64,000 nt of DNA, taken from Paraburkholderia sp. Ac-20340 (GTDB taxonomy: Bacteria > Pseudomonadota > Gammaproteobacteria > Burkholderiales > Burkholderiaceae). Under the pieces are notes generated by a model. The model saw nothing but the letters and a program-made list of their open reading frames with translations. It had not been told where the DNA came from and did no database searches. The position numbers and the translations under genes were made by a program. The DNA is taken from NCBI RefSeq assembly GCF_017104965.1, contig NZ_JAAGPR010000010.1, positions 62,001-126,000 on the forward strand, in the 5' to 3' direction. How positions within the stretch are numbered: the first letter of the stretch is position 1; each line of letters begins with the position of its first letter. Shown here one piece after another: positions 42,250-51,400 of the stretch.

Positions 42250-43659
42250 ATGTCAACACGAGAGAGCATTGCGAGCGCGCGGGACAATCCGGCTCAATGG
42301 CGCGAGTTCATCGACGGCTGCGTCGATTTCCGTCCGGTGGAAGGCGTCTATCGCATCGCCCGCGAGATGTTCACCGAGCCGCAACTGTTCGATCTCGAGA
42401 TGGAATTGATCTTCGAGAAGAACTGGATCTATGCCTGCCACGAGAGCGAGATCGCGAAGCCGCATGACTTCGTCACGATACGCGTGGGGCGTCAGCCGCT
42501 GATCGTTTCGCGCGACGGCAACGGCGAACTGAACGCGATGATCAACGCCTGCCAGCATCGCGGTGCCACCCTCACGCGCATGACCAAGGGCAATCAGTCC
42601 ACCTTTACCTGTCCGTTCCACGCGTGGTGCTACAAGAGCGACGGCCGGCTCGTCAAGGTCAAGGCGCCGGGTGAGTATTGCGAAGACTTCGACAAGGCCA
42701 CGCGCGGGCTGAAAAAGGCCCGTATCGCGAGCTACAAGGGATTCGTATTCGTCAGTCTCGATACGCAGGCGACCGATTCGCTCGAAGCGTATCTCGGCGA
42801 TGCACGTATTTTCTTCGACATGATGGTCGCCCAGTCGCCCACCGGCGAACTGGAAGTGCTTCCCGGCAAATCCACCTACAGTTTCGAAGGCAACTGGAAG
42901 CTGCAGAACGAAAATGGCCTGGACGGTTATCACGTCAGCACGGTCCACTACAACTACGTGGCGACGGTGCAGCATCGTCAGGAAGAAAACGCGAAGAAGG
43001 GCGGCGACGACGGCTCGACACTCGACTACAGCAAACTGGGTGCAGGCGATGCCGAAACCGACGACGGCTGGTTCGCGTTTCGCAACGGCCACACCGTACT
43101 GTTCAGCGACATGCCCAACCCCGCCGTGCGGCCCGGCTATGCCAGCGTGATGCCGCGCCTCGTCGAGGCCTATGGGCAGGAAAAGGCCGAATGGATGATG
43201 CACCGCCTGCGCAATCTGAATATCTATCCGAGCCTGTTTTTCATGGATCAGATCAGTTCGCAGTTGCGCATCGTGCGGCCGGTGGCCTGGAATAAAACCG
43301 AGGTGATCAGCCAGTGTATCGGCGTGAAGGGCGAATCGGATGCGGACCGCGAAAGCCGTATCCGCCAGTTCGAGGACTTTTTCAATGTCTCGGGAATGGG
43401 CACGCCCGACGATCTCGTTGAATTCCGCGAGCAGCAGCGCGGTTTCCAGGCGCGCCTCGAACGCTGGAGCGATATTTCGCGCGGCCATCATAAATGGCAG
43501 GAAGGCGAGACCGCGAATTCGCGCCTGCTGGGCATTCGTCCGGCCTTGACCGGCACCGAGTTGACGCATGAAGGTCTTTACGTCAATCAGCACGGCGCGT
43601 GGCGCGACTATCTGCTCAAGGGGCTCGACAAGCAAAACAGCCGTGGCGGGGAGCAATAA
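42250..43659 (+). CDS. antA: Anthranilate 1,2-dioxygenase large (alpha) subunit
   Basis: 469 residues of the ring-hydroxylating dioxygenase alpha family, closely following the known AntA sequence pattern (CVDFRPVEGVYRIAREMFTE, VKGESDADRESRIRQFEDFF). Rieske ligands are Cys101, His103, Cys121 and His124. Mononuclear iron residues lie in NENGLDGYHVSTVH (Asp225 bridging; His228 and His233 as ligands). With AntB and the AntC reductase it converts anthranilate, NADH and O2 to catechol, CO2 and ammonia. It is the first gene of antABC, 3 nt ahead of antB. Confidence 0.97.
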   Translation: MSTRESIASARDNPAQWREFIDGCVDFRPVEGVYRIAREMFTEPQLFDLEMELIFEKNWIYACHESEIAKPHDFVTIRVGRQPLIVSRDGNGELNAMINACQHRGATLTRMTKGNQSTFTCPFHAWCYKSDGRLVKVKAPGEYCEDFDKATRGLKKARIASYKGFVFVSLDTQATDSLEAYLGDARIFFDMMVAQSPTGELEVLPGKSTYSFEGNWKLQNENGLDGYHVSTVHYNYVATVQHRQEENAKKGGDDGSTLDYSKLGAGDAETDDGWFAFRNGHTVLFSDMPNPAVRPGYASVMPRLVEAYGQEKAEWMMHRLRNLNIYPSLFFMDQISSQLRIVRPVAWNKTEVISQCIGVKGESDADRESRIRQFEDFFNVSGMGTPDDLVEFREQQRGFQARLERWSDISRGHHKWQEGETANSRLLGIRPALTGTELTHEGLYVNQHGAWRDYLLKGLDKQNSRGGEQ

Positions 43660-43662
43660 ATC

Positions 43663-44160
43663 ATGCACGCACAACAACATTCGGTCGAGCAGTTTCTCTA
43701 TCGCAAGTCGGAACTTTGCGACCTGCAAAGCTGGGACGCGTATCTCGAACTATTCGATGAAAACAGTGAGTTTCACGTGCCGCAATGGGATTCGGAACAC
43801 GAATACACGACGGACCCGAAACGCGGCATGTCGCTGATCTATTACACGAATCGCAGCGGTCTCGAAGATCGGGTGTTCCGCTTGCGCACGGGTAAATCGG
43901 CGGCCTCCACGCCCATGCCGCGCACCATGCATGCGATCAGCAATGTGCGTATCGAAGCCGCCGATCAAGGCGCGCCCGGCGAGATCGACGTGAAGGCGAA
44001 CTGGACCACGTTCTATGCGCGCCATGGCGTGGCGGAGCATTTCTTTGGCCGCGCGACCTATCGGCTGCGCCCCGATGGCGATAGCTGGAAGATCATGCGC
44101 AAGCACGTGCTGCTGCTCAACGACACCATTAACGCGGTGCTCGACTTTTATCATCTGTAA
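43663..44160 (+). CDS. antB: Anthranilate 1,2-dioxygenase small (beta) subunit
   Basis: 165 residues with the NTF2-like fold of dioxygenase beta subunits. Recognisable AntB segments are VEQFLYRKSELCDLQSWDAY, FHVPQWDSEHEYTTDPKRG, SLIYYTNRSGLEDRVFRLRT and the C-terminal LLLNDTINAVLDFYHL. It has a structural role in the alpha3beta3 oxygenase. The gene has GGAG 8 nt upstream and follows antA by 3 nt, ensuring matched synthesis. Confidence 0.97.
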   Translation: MHAQQHSVEQFLYRKSELCDLQSWDAYLELFDENSEFHVPQWDSEHEYTTDPKRGMSLIYYTNRSGLEDRVFRLRTGKSAASTPMPRTMHAISNVRIEAADQGAPGEIDVKANWTTFYARHGVAEHFFGRATYRLRPDGDSWKIMRKHVLLLNDTINAVLDFYHL

Positions 44161-44172
44161 GTGAGACGTGCG

Positions 44173-45204
44173 ATGAGCCATAAGATCGCCTTTAATTTCG
44201 CCGACGGCAAGACGGCATTTTTCAGCATCCGGCCCAACGAATTGCTGCTCGATGCCGCGTTGCGAAGCGGCATCAATATCCCGCTCGATTGTCGCGAGGG
44301 CGTGTGCGGGACGTGCCAGGGGCGCTGCGAATCGGGCGCCTACACGCAGGAGTATGTCGATGAGGAAACGCTGTCGCCTGAAGATATCGCGCAGCGCAAG
44401 ATCCTCTCGTGCCAGACGCGCGTGCAATCCGATGCGTCGTTTTATTTCGACTTCGATTCGAGCCTGTGCAGCGCGGCGGGCGCGAGCGTCGCGACGGCCC
44501 GCGTGGTCGATTTGCGTCAGGTGTCGGAAACCACGGCGATCCTGCATCTGGACGCCAGCGCACACGCGCAGCAACTGGATTTTTTGCCGGGCCAATATGC
44601 GCGTCTGAAGATTCCCGGCACCGATGTATGGCGCTCGTATTCGTTTGCGAATCGTCCGAATGCAGAAAATCAGCTGCAATTCCTGATCCGCCTGCTACCC
44701 GATGGCGCGATGAGCAACTATATGCGCGAGCGCTGCGAAGCCGGGCAGTCCATTGAATTCGAAGCGCCTTTTGGTGCGTTCTATCTGCGCGAGATCGAAC
44801 GTCCGATCGTGATGGTGGCGGGCGGCACGGGTCTGTCGGCTTTTCTCGGCATGCTCGACGATCTGGCCGATCGCGGTGGTTGCGCCCAGCCGGTGCATCT
44901 TTACTATGGTGTGACGAATGCCCGTGATCTTTGCGAAGTCGAACGGATCGAAGCCTATGCGGCACGTATTGCGCAGTTCAGTCACGATATCGTCGTGATG
45001 AATCCGGCACAGGAATGGCAGGGAAAAACAGGGCTGATTCCCGATCACCTGCCGCGCGAACAACTCGCGGCCACGCCGTTCGATATGTATCTGTGCGGGC
45101 CGCCACCGATGGTGGAAGCCATCCGCACATGGTTCAAGGATGCGGGGATTGTCGATCACCGGCTCTACTACGAGAAATTCGGGGACAGTAACAGCCGCCA
45201 GTAG
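44173..45204 (+). CDS. antC: Anthranilate 1,2-dioxygenase electron transfer component (reductase)
   Basis: 343 residues from ATG 44173 (GTGAG upstream); a GTG at 44161 would add four residues. The N-terminal chloroplast-type ferredoxin has [2Fe-2S] ligands Cys40, Cys45, Cys48 and Cys80 (CREGVCGTCQGRC, LSC). An FAD-binding domain (RSYSFANRPN, about residue 155) and an NAD-binding domain (VAGGTGLSAFLGML; CGPPPMVEA near the C-terminus) follow. It passes electrons from NADH to AntAB. It ends the antABC operon ahead of a strong terminator. Confidence 0.97.
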   Translation: MSHKIAFNFADGKTAFFSIRPNELLLDAALRSGINIPLDCREGVCGTCQGRCESGAYTQEYVDEETLSPEDIAQRKILSCQTRVQSDASFYFDFDSSLCSAAGASVATARVVDLRQVSETTAILHLDASAHAQQLDFLPGQYARLKIPGTDVWRSYSFANRPNAENQLQFLIRLLPDGAMSNYMRERCEAGQSIEFEAPFGAFYLREIERPIVMVAGGTGLSAFLGMLDDLADRGGCAQPVHLYYGVTNARDLCEVERIEAYAARIAQFSHDIVVMNPAQEWQGKTGLIPDHLPREQLAATPFDMYLCGPPPMVEAIRTWFKDAGIVDHRLYYEKFGDSNSRQ

Positions 45205-45239
45205 ACGCGCAGAAGCAGGACGCACAGACGAAGCCGTCG

Positions 45240-45289
45240 AAAATAATCCGGTTGAAGGGCAGACGCTCTTCGACCGGAATTATTTTTTT
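45240..45289 (+). terminator. Rho-independent terminator after antC
   Basis: A long stem (AAAATAATCCGGTTGAAG with CTTCGACCGGAATTATTTT, one bulge and one mismatch), followed by a run of T residues up to 45289. It separates antABC from antR. Confidence 0.88.
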
Positions 45290-45338
45290 GGCGCGCTTCG
45301 GCTTACTATGGAAGCTTCGACAAATAGTGCTTATCGCC

Positions 45339-46343
45339 ATGCTCCCCCACACAGCAAGCGAGCTCAATGGCATTCACGCCTCGCGTCACGACTTCGAGGG
45401 CGCGCGCGACTGGATGGCCGCAATCTGCGGGCCGCACGGACTGCAGGTGCAAAGGCCGCGCAAGATCCAGTTCAATCATTCCGGCACCGTGCTGCGCGCG
45501 ATGGCGAGCACGCTCGGCTATGTCGAGTACGGGACCGATGTCACTGTTTCGGTCAGCGATGCTGCGCCGCTGAATTGCTATAGCCTCAGTCTTCCGTTGA
45601 GCGGCGAGCAGGAGCTTTCCGCGCGTGGCCAGCTATGGCGATCGGATCAGGATAAGGGTCTGATTGTTTCCCCGCATGAGGCGCAAGACCTGGCAATTAG
45701 CGGCAATTGCCGCAAGCTGATCGTTTCGATCCCGCGGCAGGCTTTGCAGAATGTGCTGGAATCGCTATTGCGCCGGCCAGTAGACGCACCCATTGCGTTT
45801 CAGCCCGGCATGGACGCCGCCAGCGGCGAGCAAGCCGCGTGGTGGCGGATGGTGAAGTTTTTTGCCGGTGAGATGGATCGCTCCGGTGGCTGGCTCAATC
45901 ATCAGTTGATGGCCGCCGATCTGGAACAGACCTTGCTGAAGGGTTTGTTGCTCGCGCAACCGCATAATTATTCCGATGCGCTGGCCGAGGCGATGCGCCC
46001 GGCCGTTCCCCACTATCTGCAGCGCGCGCAGCAGTTTATTCACGAGCATGGCCGCGACGATATCGCACTCGAAGATATCGAGCAGGCCGCGGGCGTGTCG
46101 CGCTACAAGCTGTTCGAAGCGTTCAGGGAGCACTTTGGCCAGCCGCCGATGGCGTATCTCAAGCGTTACCGGCTTGAAGCGGTCCGTCGCGATCTGCTTG
46201 CGGACCGCTCGACCGGCAGCATCTCCGCGATTGCGATGGGCTGGGGTTTTTCCCATCTCGGCCGCTTCTCGGGCGAATATAAGGCGCTCTTTGGCGAAAC
46301 GCCTACCGAAACATTGAAGCGAAGCGTCGCCCGGCCAGCCTGA
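45339..46343 (+). CDS. antR: AraC/XylS-family activator, probable AntR
   Basis: 334 residues from ATG 45339; the frame is open to 45252 through the terminator region, which cannot be coding. The N-terminal effector domain has the AraC_binding_2 pattern (VSVSDAAPLNCYSLSLPLSG, LIVSPHE). The C-terminal DNA-binding domain has AGVSRYKLFEAFREHFGQPP and GWGFSHLGRFSGEYKALFGE. AraC-type AntR proteins activate antABC in response to anthranilate in Pseudomonas; here the gene follows antC in the same direction. It is a natural candidate to bind the CGGATAGC repeats. Confidence 0.85.
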   Translation: MLPHTASELNGIHASRHDFEGARDWMAAICGPHGLQVQRPRKIQFNHSGTVLRAMASTLGYVEYGTDVTVSVSDAAPLNCYSLSLPLSGEQELSARGQLWRSDQDKGLIVSPHEAQDLAISGNCRKLIVSIPRQALQNVLESLLRRPVDAPIAFQPGMDAASGEQAAWWRMVKFFAGEMDRSGGWLNHQLMAADLEQTLLKGLLLAQPHNYSDALAEAMRPAVPHYLQRAQQFIHEHGRDDIALEDIEQAAGVSRYKLFEAFREHFGQPPMAYLKRYRLEAVRRDLLADRSTGSISAIAMGWGFSHLGRFSGEYKALFGETPTETLKRSVARPA

Positions 46344-46357
46344 CGCTATTAACGCAA

Positions 46358-46378
46358 AGCGGGCGCCTCGCGCCCGCT
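46358..46378. terminator. Bidirectional hairpin between antR and the channel pseudogene
   Basis: A 9-bp perfect GC-rich stem (AGCGGGCGC / GCGCCCGCT) with a 3-nt loop lies 15 nt after the antR stop and in front of convergent transcription. There is no T-run, so it is probably a weak or factor-assisted terminator. Confidence 0.55.
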
Positions 46379-46452
46379 GTCGATCAACCAATATCAATCG
46401 ATATCAATCGATACGAGCGCGCCGTCATTGATGAGCGGCGCGGCCCGCTGGT

Positions 46453-47400
46453 TCAGCCAAAGTGGTGCACATACCGAAGCACTGCGCGCGTGCCTTGCGG
46501 CCGGTTGCGCGCATCGCGCTCGAAGTACGCGTTGAACATCAGGTGATCTTCCGGCGAAAAGCTGTACATCGCGCCCGGCCCGATCGCCCATACGCCTTCG
46601 CGCGTGCCCGATACGTCCTGTCCGTTCTCTTTCATGTCGGTAATCTGGCGCAACCAATAGCCGTTGAGGCCCAGACGCAAACCCGGCCGCACCTCGTACT
46701 CGGTCGCAAAGTTCGCGTGGATCGCCTGGCCCGCCTGCGTGGAAGTGACGTCCGTGCCGAGCGCGGTGGACGGCTCGTGGTTGGTCGCGTTCCACAAATA
46801 GTGCAGACGCCAGGAAAGCGTCCATTTCGGCGTGAGCCAGACCGTTGCGGCTCAATACGGATCGAATGACCAGAAGTGACTGCCGGGATTGACCGCTCGC
46901 GATGGATCGTAGGCGCCGGTCGGCACGATGAACTGAAGCTCGACGCGCTGGGCAAAGCGTGGACCGGACGGCCCCATCACCGGATCGGACTGCACGAATG
47001 GCCCAATCACCAGATCGCCGAAGCCCGCGCGGCCATTGAGCGCCCTATTGTTCAGGCCGTCGTCGGTGTGCGCGGACGCCACCCACGGCAGGATGACGTC
47101 GATGCCAGGATGCAGCCCGGCAAATTTCACCGGCGCCTGATACACCAACTGACTCAATCCCGCGAAGACATCGACGGATTGCTTTGGCAAGGCCACGCGA
47201 TGACCCGCGTTATCGTTGATGCGCGACGCGCTGTAGTACTCCAGATACTGCGTGCCATACCAGCCCGATCCAGCAGGCGGCAGGCCGTCGAGAAAGCTCG
47301 TGAAACCAAGATTCAACGAAGGCAGATCGGAAGCCGTGGCGGTGCCGCACGCGGCAAACGCGAGTGCAGCAACGGCGAGTTTTCGGATGCGATGTTTCAT
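46453..47400 (-). pseudogene. Outer-membrane channel (phenol MetA-degradation/SphA family) interrupted by an in-frame TGA
   Basis: Read through, the frame gives about 315 residues: a signal peptide (AVAALAFAACGTATA), beta-barrel strands (LNLGFTSFLDGLPPAGSGWY, GAYDPSRAVNPGSHFWSF) and a terminal strand RAVLRYVHHFG. A single TGA at 46852-46854 splits it after DPY, and homology resumes at once in the same frame (AATVWLTPKWTLSWRLHYLW). One substitution, for example from TGG, explains it. The family forms outer-membrane channels in aromatic catabolic clusters. It is the last gene of the indole operon. It may be a recent loss of function, a read-through codon or a sequence error. Confidence 0.85.
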
Positions 47401-47435
47401 GGGAACGCCCCTTTATCGATTGGGATGCCTAATTG

Positions 47436-47996
47436 TTATGCCGGCGATAAAGCCGGATGTTCGATGAGTGCCCGATACTGGCCGCCGTGGAAAACAAGCG
47501 GCGCCTTGCCGAATACATCGAAATGCTCGATCTGGCCGATAAAGATCAGGTGATCGCCGCCCTCGTACTGACCGACGTTGCGGCAGACGAGCCGTGCGCT
47601 GGTGCCTTCGAGACAGGGCACGCGTGTCAGCGTCGAGTGCGTGCAGGGCACGCCATCGAATTTATCTTCGGCGGGCGTGGCGAAATGGCGTGAAAGCGCA
47701 ATCTGGTCGTGCGCGAGGATGTTGATTGCGAAGCGTCCCGCGTGCTGGAAATCCAGGCAGCTTGGCGCGGCCTTGCGCAGACTCCAGAGGACCAAGGGCG
47801 GGTCGAGCGACAGGGACGAAAAGGAATTCGCGGTCAGGCCGACGCGGCGCCCATGCTCTGTCAATGTCGTCACAACGGTGACGCCGGTTGCGAACTGGCC
47901 GAATACCGCGCGCAATTGCGCGGGGTCGAGCGCCGGTGTATCGGCGTGTTCAATCTCAAGCGGTGCATTCATGGCAAGGATTCCCGTGGCGTTCAT
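47436..47996 (-). CDS. iifD: Flavin reductase partner of the indole monooxygenase
   Basis: 186 residues from ATG 47996, overlapping the monooxygenase stop by 4 nt (ATGA); ATG 47972 is an alternative. It is a flavin-reductase-like split barrel: LRAVFGQFATGVTVVTTL, GLTANSFSSLSLDPPLVLW, FAINILAHDQ and HLIFIGQIEHF. It produces FADH2 or FMNH2 with NADH for the StyA-like oxygenase encoded just upstream. Coupled translation and the usual StyA/StyB-like pairing support the role. The symbol follows the Acinetobacter indole cluster, by analogy. Confidence 0.87.
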   Translation of the reverse strand: MNATGILAMNAPLEIEHADTPALDPAQLRAVFGQFATGVTVVTTLTEHGRRVGLTANSFSSLSLDPPLVLWSLRKAAPSCLDFQHAGRFAINILAHDQIALSRHFATPAEDKFDGVPCTHSTLTRVPCLEGTSARLVCRNVGQYEGGDHLIFIGQIEHFDVFGKAPLVFHGGQYRALIEHPALSPA

Positions 47997-49231
47997 GCGG
48001 CGCAGGCCGTGTGTTCGCGAATCTCCGCGGCGCAGGCCTGCGGGTCGAACCACCACGGCGAGAATTCGCGTGGATCGTCAAAGCCATTGACGATGCGCGC
48101 CGCCAGCGATGGCGAGTTGCCCGCCGCGCCCAGCAGATCGAGCAGATGCGGCGAAGGCGGCGTGAGCAGCGAGTTGGTCCAGCGCACCACATGCTGCGCG
48201 TAGGACCAGTAGCGCTCGAAAGTGGCCTGCATCCAGTCCTCGCCGAACGGTGCTGATTCGTGCGTGAGGATCGCGTCGAGATAGACGCTGGCGCATTTAG
48301 CCGCGCTGTTGGAACCCTGGCCGGTGATCGGATCGTTGACGACGACGGCATCGGCCATGCCGAACACGGCGCGGCCCGAAGGCAGGCGGAACGACGGATT
48401 GCGCACGCCCGGCGTGAAGCGGCCGGCGAGCGTGCCGTTCGGGTCGCTCAATGCGACGTTGCGGCAGCGCTCGGCTTCCCACGGCAAATACTGGCGCACG
48501 ATCGACAGGCTGCGTTCGAGATGCTGCTCGGGGGTCTGCACGTCGCTCCAGCAGTCGAGCGGGCCACCCGGAATCCCTTCGAACACCATGATCTCGCAGG
48601 GACCGGAAAGCGTGAGCGCGGGAAAGACAAAGTATTCGCCAATGCCCGGCAGAAGATTGAAACGCACCCGCGAATAGGGCGTGCTCGGCGTCATGCCGGT
48701 AACGTAGGTGAGGGCGAGCGCGCGCTGGGGGCGCTCGAAAACCGATCGCACAGGATCGCGCCCGAACTGATTGACGATTTCGCCCTTGCCGGCCGCGAGC
48801 AACACAAGATCGTGGCTTTGCGCGAGCGTTTCCAGTTCGGCAATGCCCACGTCGCCGATCTGCACCTGAGCGCCACGGCGTTCGGCTTCATCGAGCCAGG
48901 CCGACATCTTGAGGCGCTGATCGACCGATTGCGCGTAGCGCGTCAGCCGCGACGACCATTCGATCGCCTTGTTTCCCTGGCCGTCGGGCGACACGACGGT
49001 CAGGCTGATGCCTTCCACGGACGGGCAACTTTCCTCCCAGTGGTTAACGCCCAGATCGCGTTCCAGTTGCAGCGCGGAGTGGAACATGCACTGGCTCGAC
49101 ATGACCTTGCCCGCGCGGATCGATTGCGCATCGCGATTGGTCGCGAGCGTGACGTGATAACCCTGGTCGAGCAGGGCGAAAGCGAGTTGCAGACCAGACT
49201 GACCTGCGCCGACAATAGCGATTCGTCTCAT
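47993..49231 (-). CDS. iifC: Styrene/indole monooxygenase (StyA-like), probable indole oxygenase
   Basis: 412 residues of the two-component group E flavoprotein monooxygenases. The Rossmann FAD motif is IAIVGAGQSGLQLAFALLDQ at the N-terminus. Further family segments are SVFERPQRALALTYVTGM, EYFVFPALTLSGPCEIMVFE and VVNDPITGQGSNSAAKCAS with the C-terminal FAD site. Known relatives epoxidise styrene or oxidise indole at C2-C3. Its neighbours (an SDR, a DLH/NTF2 fusion, antABC and catA) make indole the best substrate guess. The indole-specific name is inferred from context. Confidence 0.87.
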   Translation of the reverse strand: MRRIAIVGAGQSGLQLAFALLDQGYHVTLATNRDAQSIRAGKVMSSQCMFHSALQLERDLGVNHWEESCPSVEGISLTVVSPDGQGNKAIEWSSRLTRYAQSVDQRLKMSAWLDEAERRGAQVQIGDVGIAELETLAQSHDLVLLAAGKGEIVNQFGRDPVRSVFERPQRALALTYVTGMTPSTPYSRVRFNLLPGIGEYFVFPALTLSGPCEIMVFEGIPGGPLDCWSDVQTPEQHLERSLSIVRQYLPWEAERCRNVALSDPNGTLAGRFTPGVRNPSFRLPSGRAVFGMADAVVVNDPITGQGSNSAAKCASVYLDAILTHESAPFGEDWMQATFERYWSYAQHVVRWTNSLLTPPSPHLLDLLGAAGNSPSLAARIVNGFDDPREFSPWWFDPQACAAEIREHTACAA

Positions 49232-49284
49232 TGGGAATCCTGATTGATTGAACTGGATGATCTTGCTTTTGAATAACGGACGCT

Positions 49285-50073
49285 CTATTCAGCGAGTCGA
49301 GGAATAGCCGGCTCGGCCTGCTCGGGGCCCATTGCGGAATAACCGCCATCGACGGCGTAGTCGGCGCCGGTGACGAAACTCGCCGCGTCGCTGCACAGGA
49401 AAGTGACGACGCGCGCCACTTCCTCGGGGTCGCCCACGCGGCCGAGCAGGTGATAAGGTGCGGCTACGCGATCAGTCTTTGCGCGGTCGCCGTGTGTGAG
49501 GTCGTCCATCACGCGCGACCACGTCCAGCCCGGCGAAACCGAGTTGACGCGAATGCCGTCGCGTGCGAAATCCATCGCCATGCTGCGCGTGAGCTGGCGG
49601 ATGGCCGCTTTGGAAGCAGGGTAGAGCCAGCGCCCCGTTTGTGCGCAGCTTGCGGAAATCGAGCTGAAATTCACCAGCGCGCCGCCGCCGCGTTTCACCA
49701 TATGAGGATGGACCGCCATGCTCAACATCACGGCGGACACCACGTTGACATCCATGGCGCCAAGCCAGTCGTTGCGGCTCGCCTGCATGCCGTTATCGAC
49801 GTAACTGCAGGCCAGGTTGACGAGCAGATCGACGCCGCCAAAGCGTTCCACCACATCGGTCACGGCATGATCAAGCGCACGGTCGTCGGTGATATCGACG
49901 CGCAGGAACAGCGTGTTTTTACCGATAGATTGCGCCACGCGCGCGCCGTTGGTTTCATCGATATCGAAGATGGCGACACGTGCGCCCGCGTGCGCGAGAT
50001 CGCGCGCCACCGCCGCGCCGATTAAGGTCGCGCCGCCGGTGACGATCGCCACCTTGCCATTGAGATCGGTCAT
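49285..50073 (-). CDS. SDR oxidoreductase of the indole cluster (IifA-like)
   Basis: 262 residues with TGGATLIGAAVARDLAHAGA near the N-terminus (the third glycine region reads GGATLIG, a variant of TGxxxGxG), VNLACSYVDNG in place of NNAG, NFSSISA with the catalytic Ser, YPASK for YxxxK, and YAVDGGYSAMGPEQ. In characterised indole pathways an SDR oxidises indole-2,3-dihydrodiol to 3-hydroxyindolin-2-one. Its position between the monooxygenase and the DLH/NTF2 gene fits that step. It belongs to the minus-strand operon 47.4-51.3 kb. Confidence 0.85.
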   Translation of the reverse strand: MTDLNGKVAIVTGGATLIGAAVARDLAHAGARVAIFDIDETNGARVAQSIGKNTLFLRVDITDDRALDHAVTDVVERFGGVDLLVNLACSYVDNGMQASRNDWLGAMDVNVVSAVMLSMAVHPHMVKRGGGALVNFSSISASCAQTGRWLYPASKAAIRQLTRSMAMDFARDGIRVNSVSPGWTWSRVMDDLTHGDRAKTDRVAAPYHLLGRVGDPEEVARVVTFLCSDAASFVTGADYAVDGGYSAMGPEQAEPAIPRLAE

Positions 50074-50094
50074 GAAGGTTCTCCGTGAAGCGAA

Positions 50095-51342
50095 TCAGTG
50101 AGTGTCGTGAGTGGCGAACGCGTATTGCCAGTTCGGCATGAGCCGGTTGGACGGCACGGTTTCATCGAGAAGCTTGCGGGCGGTTTCCACGCCCGCAACC
50201 GGCAAGCCAGCAGGATCGAGCAGACCGATCTGCACCAGCACGCTGGCCTGATCCCAATAGATATGTTCGTGATAGAGCTTGTCGCCGCGAAACTTGACGA
50301 TTGCGACGAGCGCAATTTCGACCCGCTTGCCGGTGGGCGCGATGCCCGGCAGCATCCAGTCGATTTCGGTGGTGTGCGTGAAACTGAACAGCAATTCGTC
50401 GACGACCTGGGTGGCGCCAATCGTGCGAGAAACCGGCGTGATGGTGGTATCCGGCGGATTCGCGTGGACGAAATGATGCGTATAGAAGTGCTTGAGTTCG
50501 TCGTGGCCAACGCCGCCCGTGAGAGTGGGAATGTGATTGACGTAGGGTTCGGCGACCATCGTGGCCATGGTTGCGTCGACGTTGCGCGTATCGAATTCGT
50601 GCGCGAGATGAACCTCCCATAGCGCGGAAAGATCGAGGCGCGGGCCGAGCGTTTCGCGCAATGCAGTAACGGAGCGCTGATGCGCCATCGCGGCCGCAGC
50701 CTTGTCCCAATGCGCGCTGCCGGTGCGCGCGAAAGCGTGATCCGCGCCGGGGTAGGTATAGAGTTCGACACCGCTGCGACCCGCCAGCGTGCGCGTAATC
50801 TGCTCGCGCGCTGCGGGCGGGCAGAAGCAGTCCTCGCCGGCCAGATGCAGCACGACGCGGCCAGTGAGTGCGTGTGCCTCATCGAGCGCCAGTTCGATGC
50901 CCACGCCGTAATAACTCACGGCGCAAGTCACTTGCGGCAGACGGCAGGCGGCGAGCCACGCGAGCTTGCCGCCCAGGCAATAGCCCAGCACGCCCGCGCC
51001 GCCGCTGCATTCAGGCAATGTTGCCAGCGTACGCAGCGTGGCGGCAATATCGCCAACGCCGAGGTTTTCGTCATACGTTTCGTAAAGCGCCATCGCGCGT
51101 GCCATATCGTCGGGCGAATCGCCTAGTTCGATGCCCGGCGCGCTGCGCCAGAACAGATCGGGCAACAGCACGGTATAGCCTTCTTCGGCGTAGTAATCGG
51201 CGACTTCGCGCATGTGCACATTGGCGCCGAAAATCTCGTGACACAGCACGAGCCCAGGCCCTTTACCGCTCGCCGGTGTGCTCAGATACGCGCGGAAGCG
51301 CTCGCCACCGGGCGCTGCGATTTCGATGTTTCGCCCTTTCAT
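50095..51342 (-). CDS. Dienelactone hydrolase-NTF2 fusion protein of the indole cluster (IifB-like)
   Basis: 415 residues. Residues 1-225 are an alpha/beta hydrolase of dienelactone hydrolase type with a complete Cys122 (GYCLGGK), Asp171 (AGEDCFCPP) and His202 (GADHAFAR) triad. Residues about 240-375 form an NTF2/SnoaL-like domain (ALWEVHLAHEFDTRNVDATM, HEHIYWDQASVLVQIGLLD). In the Acinetobacter indole route the enzyme after the SDR turns 3-hydroxyindolin-2-one into anthranilate without a cofactor; this fusion is the likely equivalent. It is the first gene of the operon, with a repeat-type operator at 59-85 bp before its start. Confidence 0.85.
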   Translation of the reverse strand: MKGRNIEIAAPGGERFRAYLSTPASGKGPGLVLCHEIFGANVHMREVADYYAEEGYTVLLPDLFWRSAPGIELGDSPDDMARAMALYETYDENLGVGDIAATLRTLATLPECSGGAGVLGYCLGGKLAWLAACRLPQVTCAVSYYGVGIELALDEAHALTGRVVLHLAGEDCFCPPAAREQITRTLAGRSGVELYTYPGADHAFARTGSAHWDKAAAAMAHQRSVTALRETLGPRLDLSALWEVHLAHEFDTRNVDATMATMVAEPYVNHIPTLTGGVGHDELKHFYTHHFVHANPPDTTITPVSRTIGATQVVDELLFSFTHTTEIDWMLPGIAPTGKRVEIALVAIVKFRGDKLYHEHIYWDQASVLVQIGLLDPAGLPVAGVETARKLLDETVPSNRLMPNWQYAFATHDTH

Positions 51343-51400
51343 CAGGTCCCTCCAATTAGGTTGGTGTTGGACCTAGTATTGGTGGCCGAAACGGCGCGCT

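Noticed and set aside
42253-43728. 491-codon minus-strand frame opposite antA
   Set aside because: antA is certain from its Rieske and iron-site motifs; the antisense frame is a codon-bias shadow.
46384-46415. Short tandem repeat of ATATCAATCG after antR
   Set aside because: Only about two copies, no wider pattern, and no link to a regulator site.
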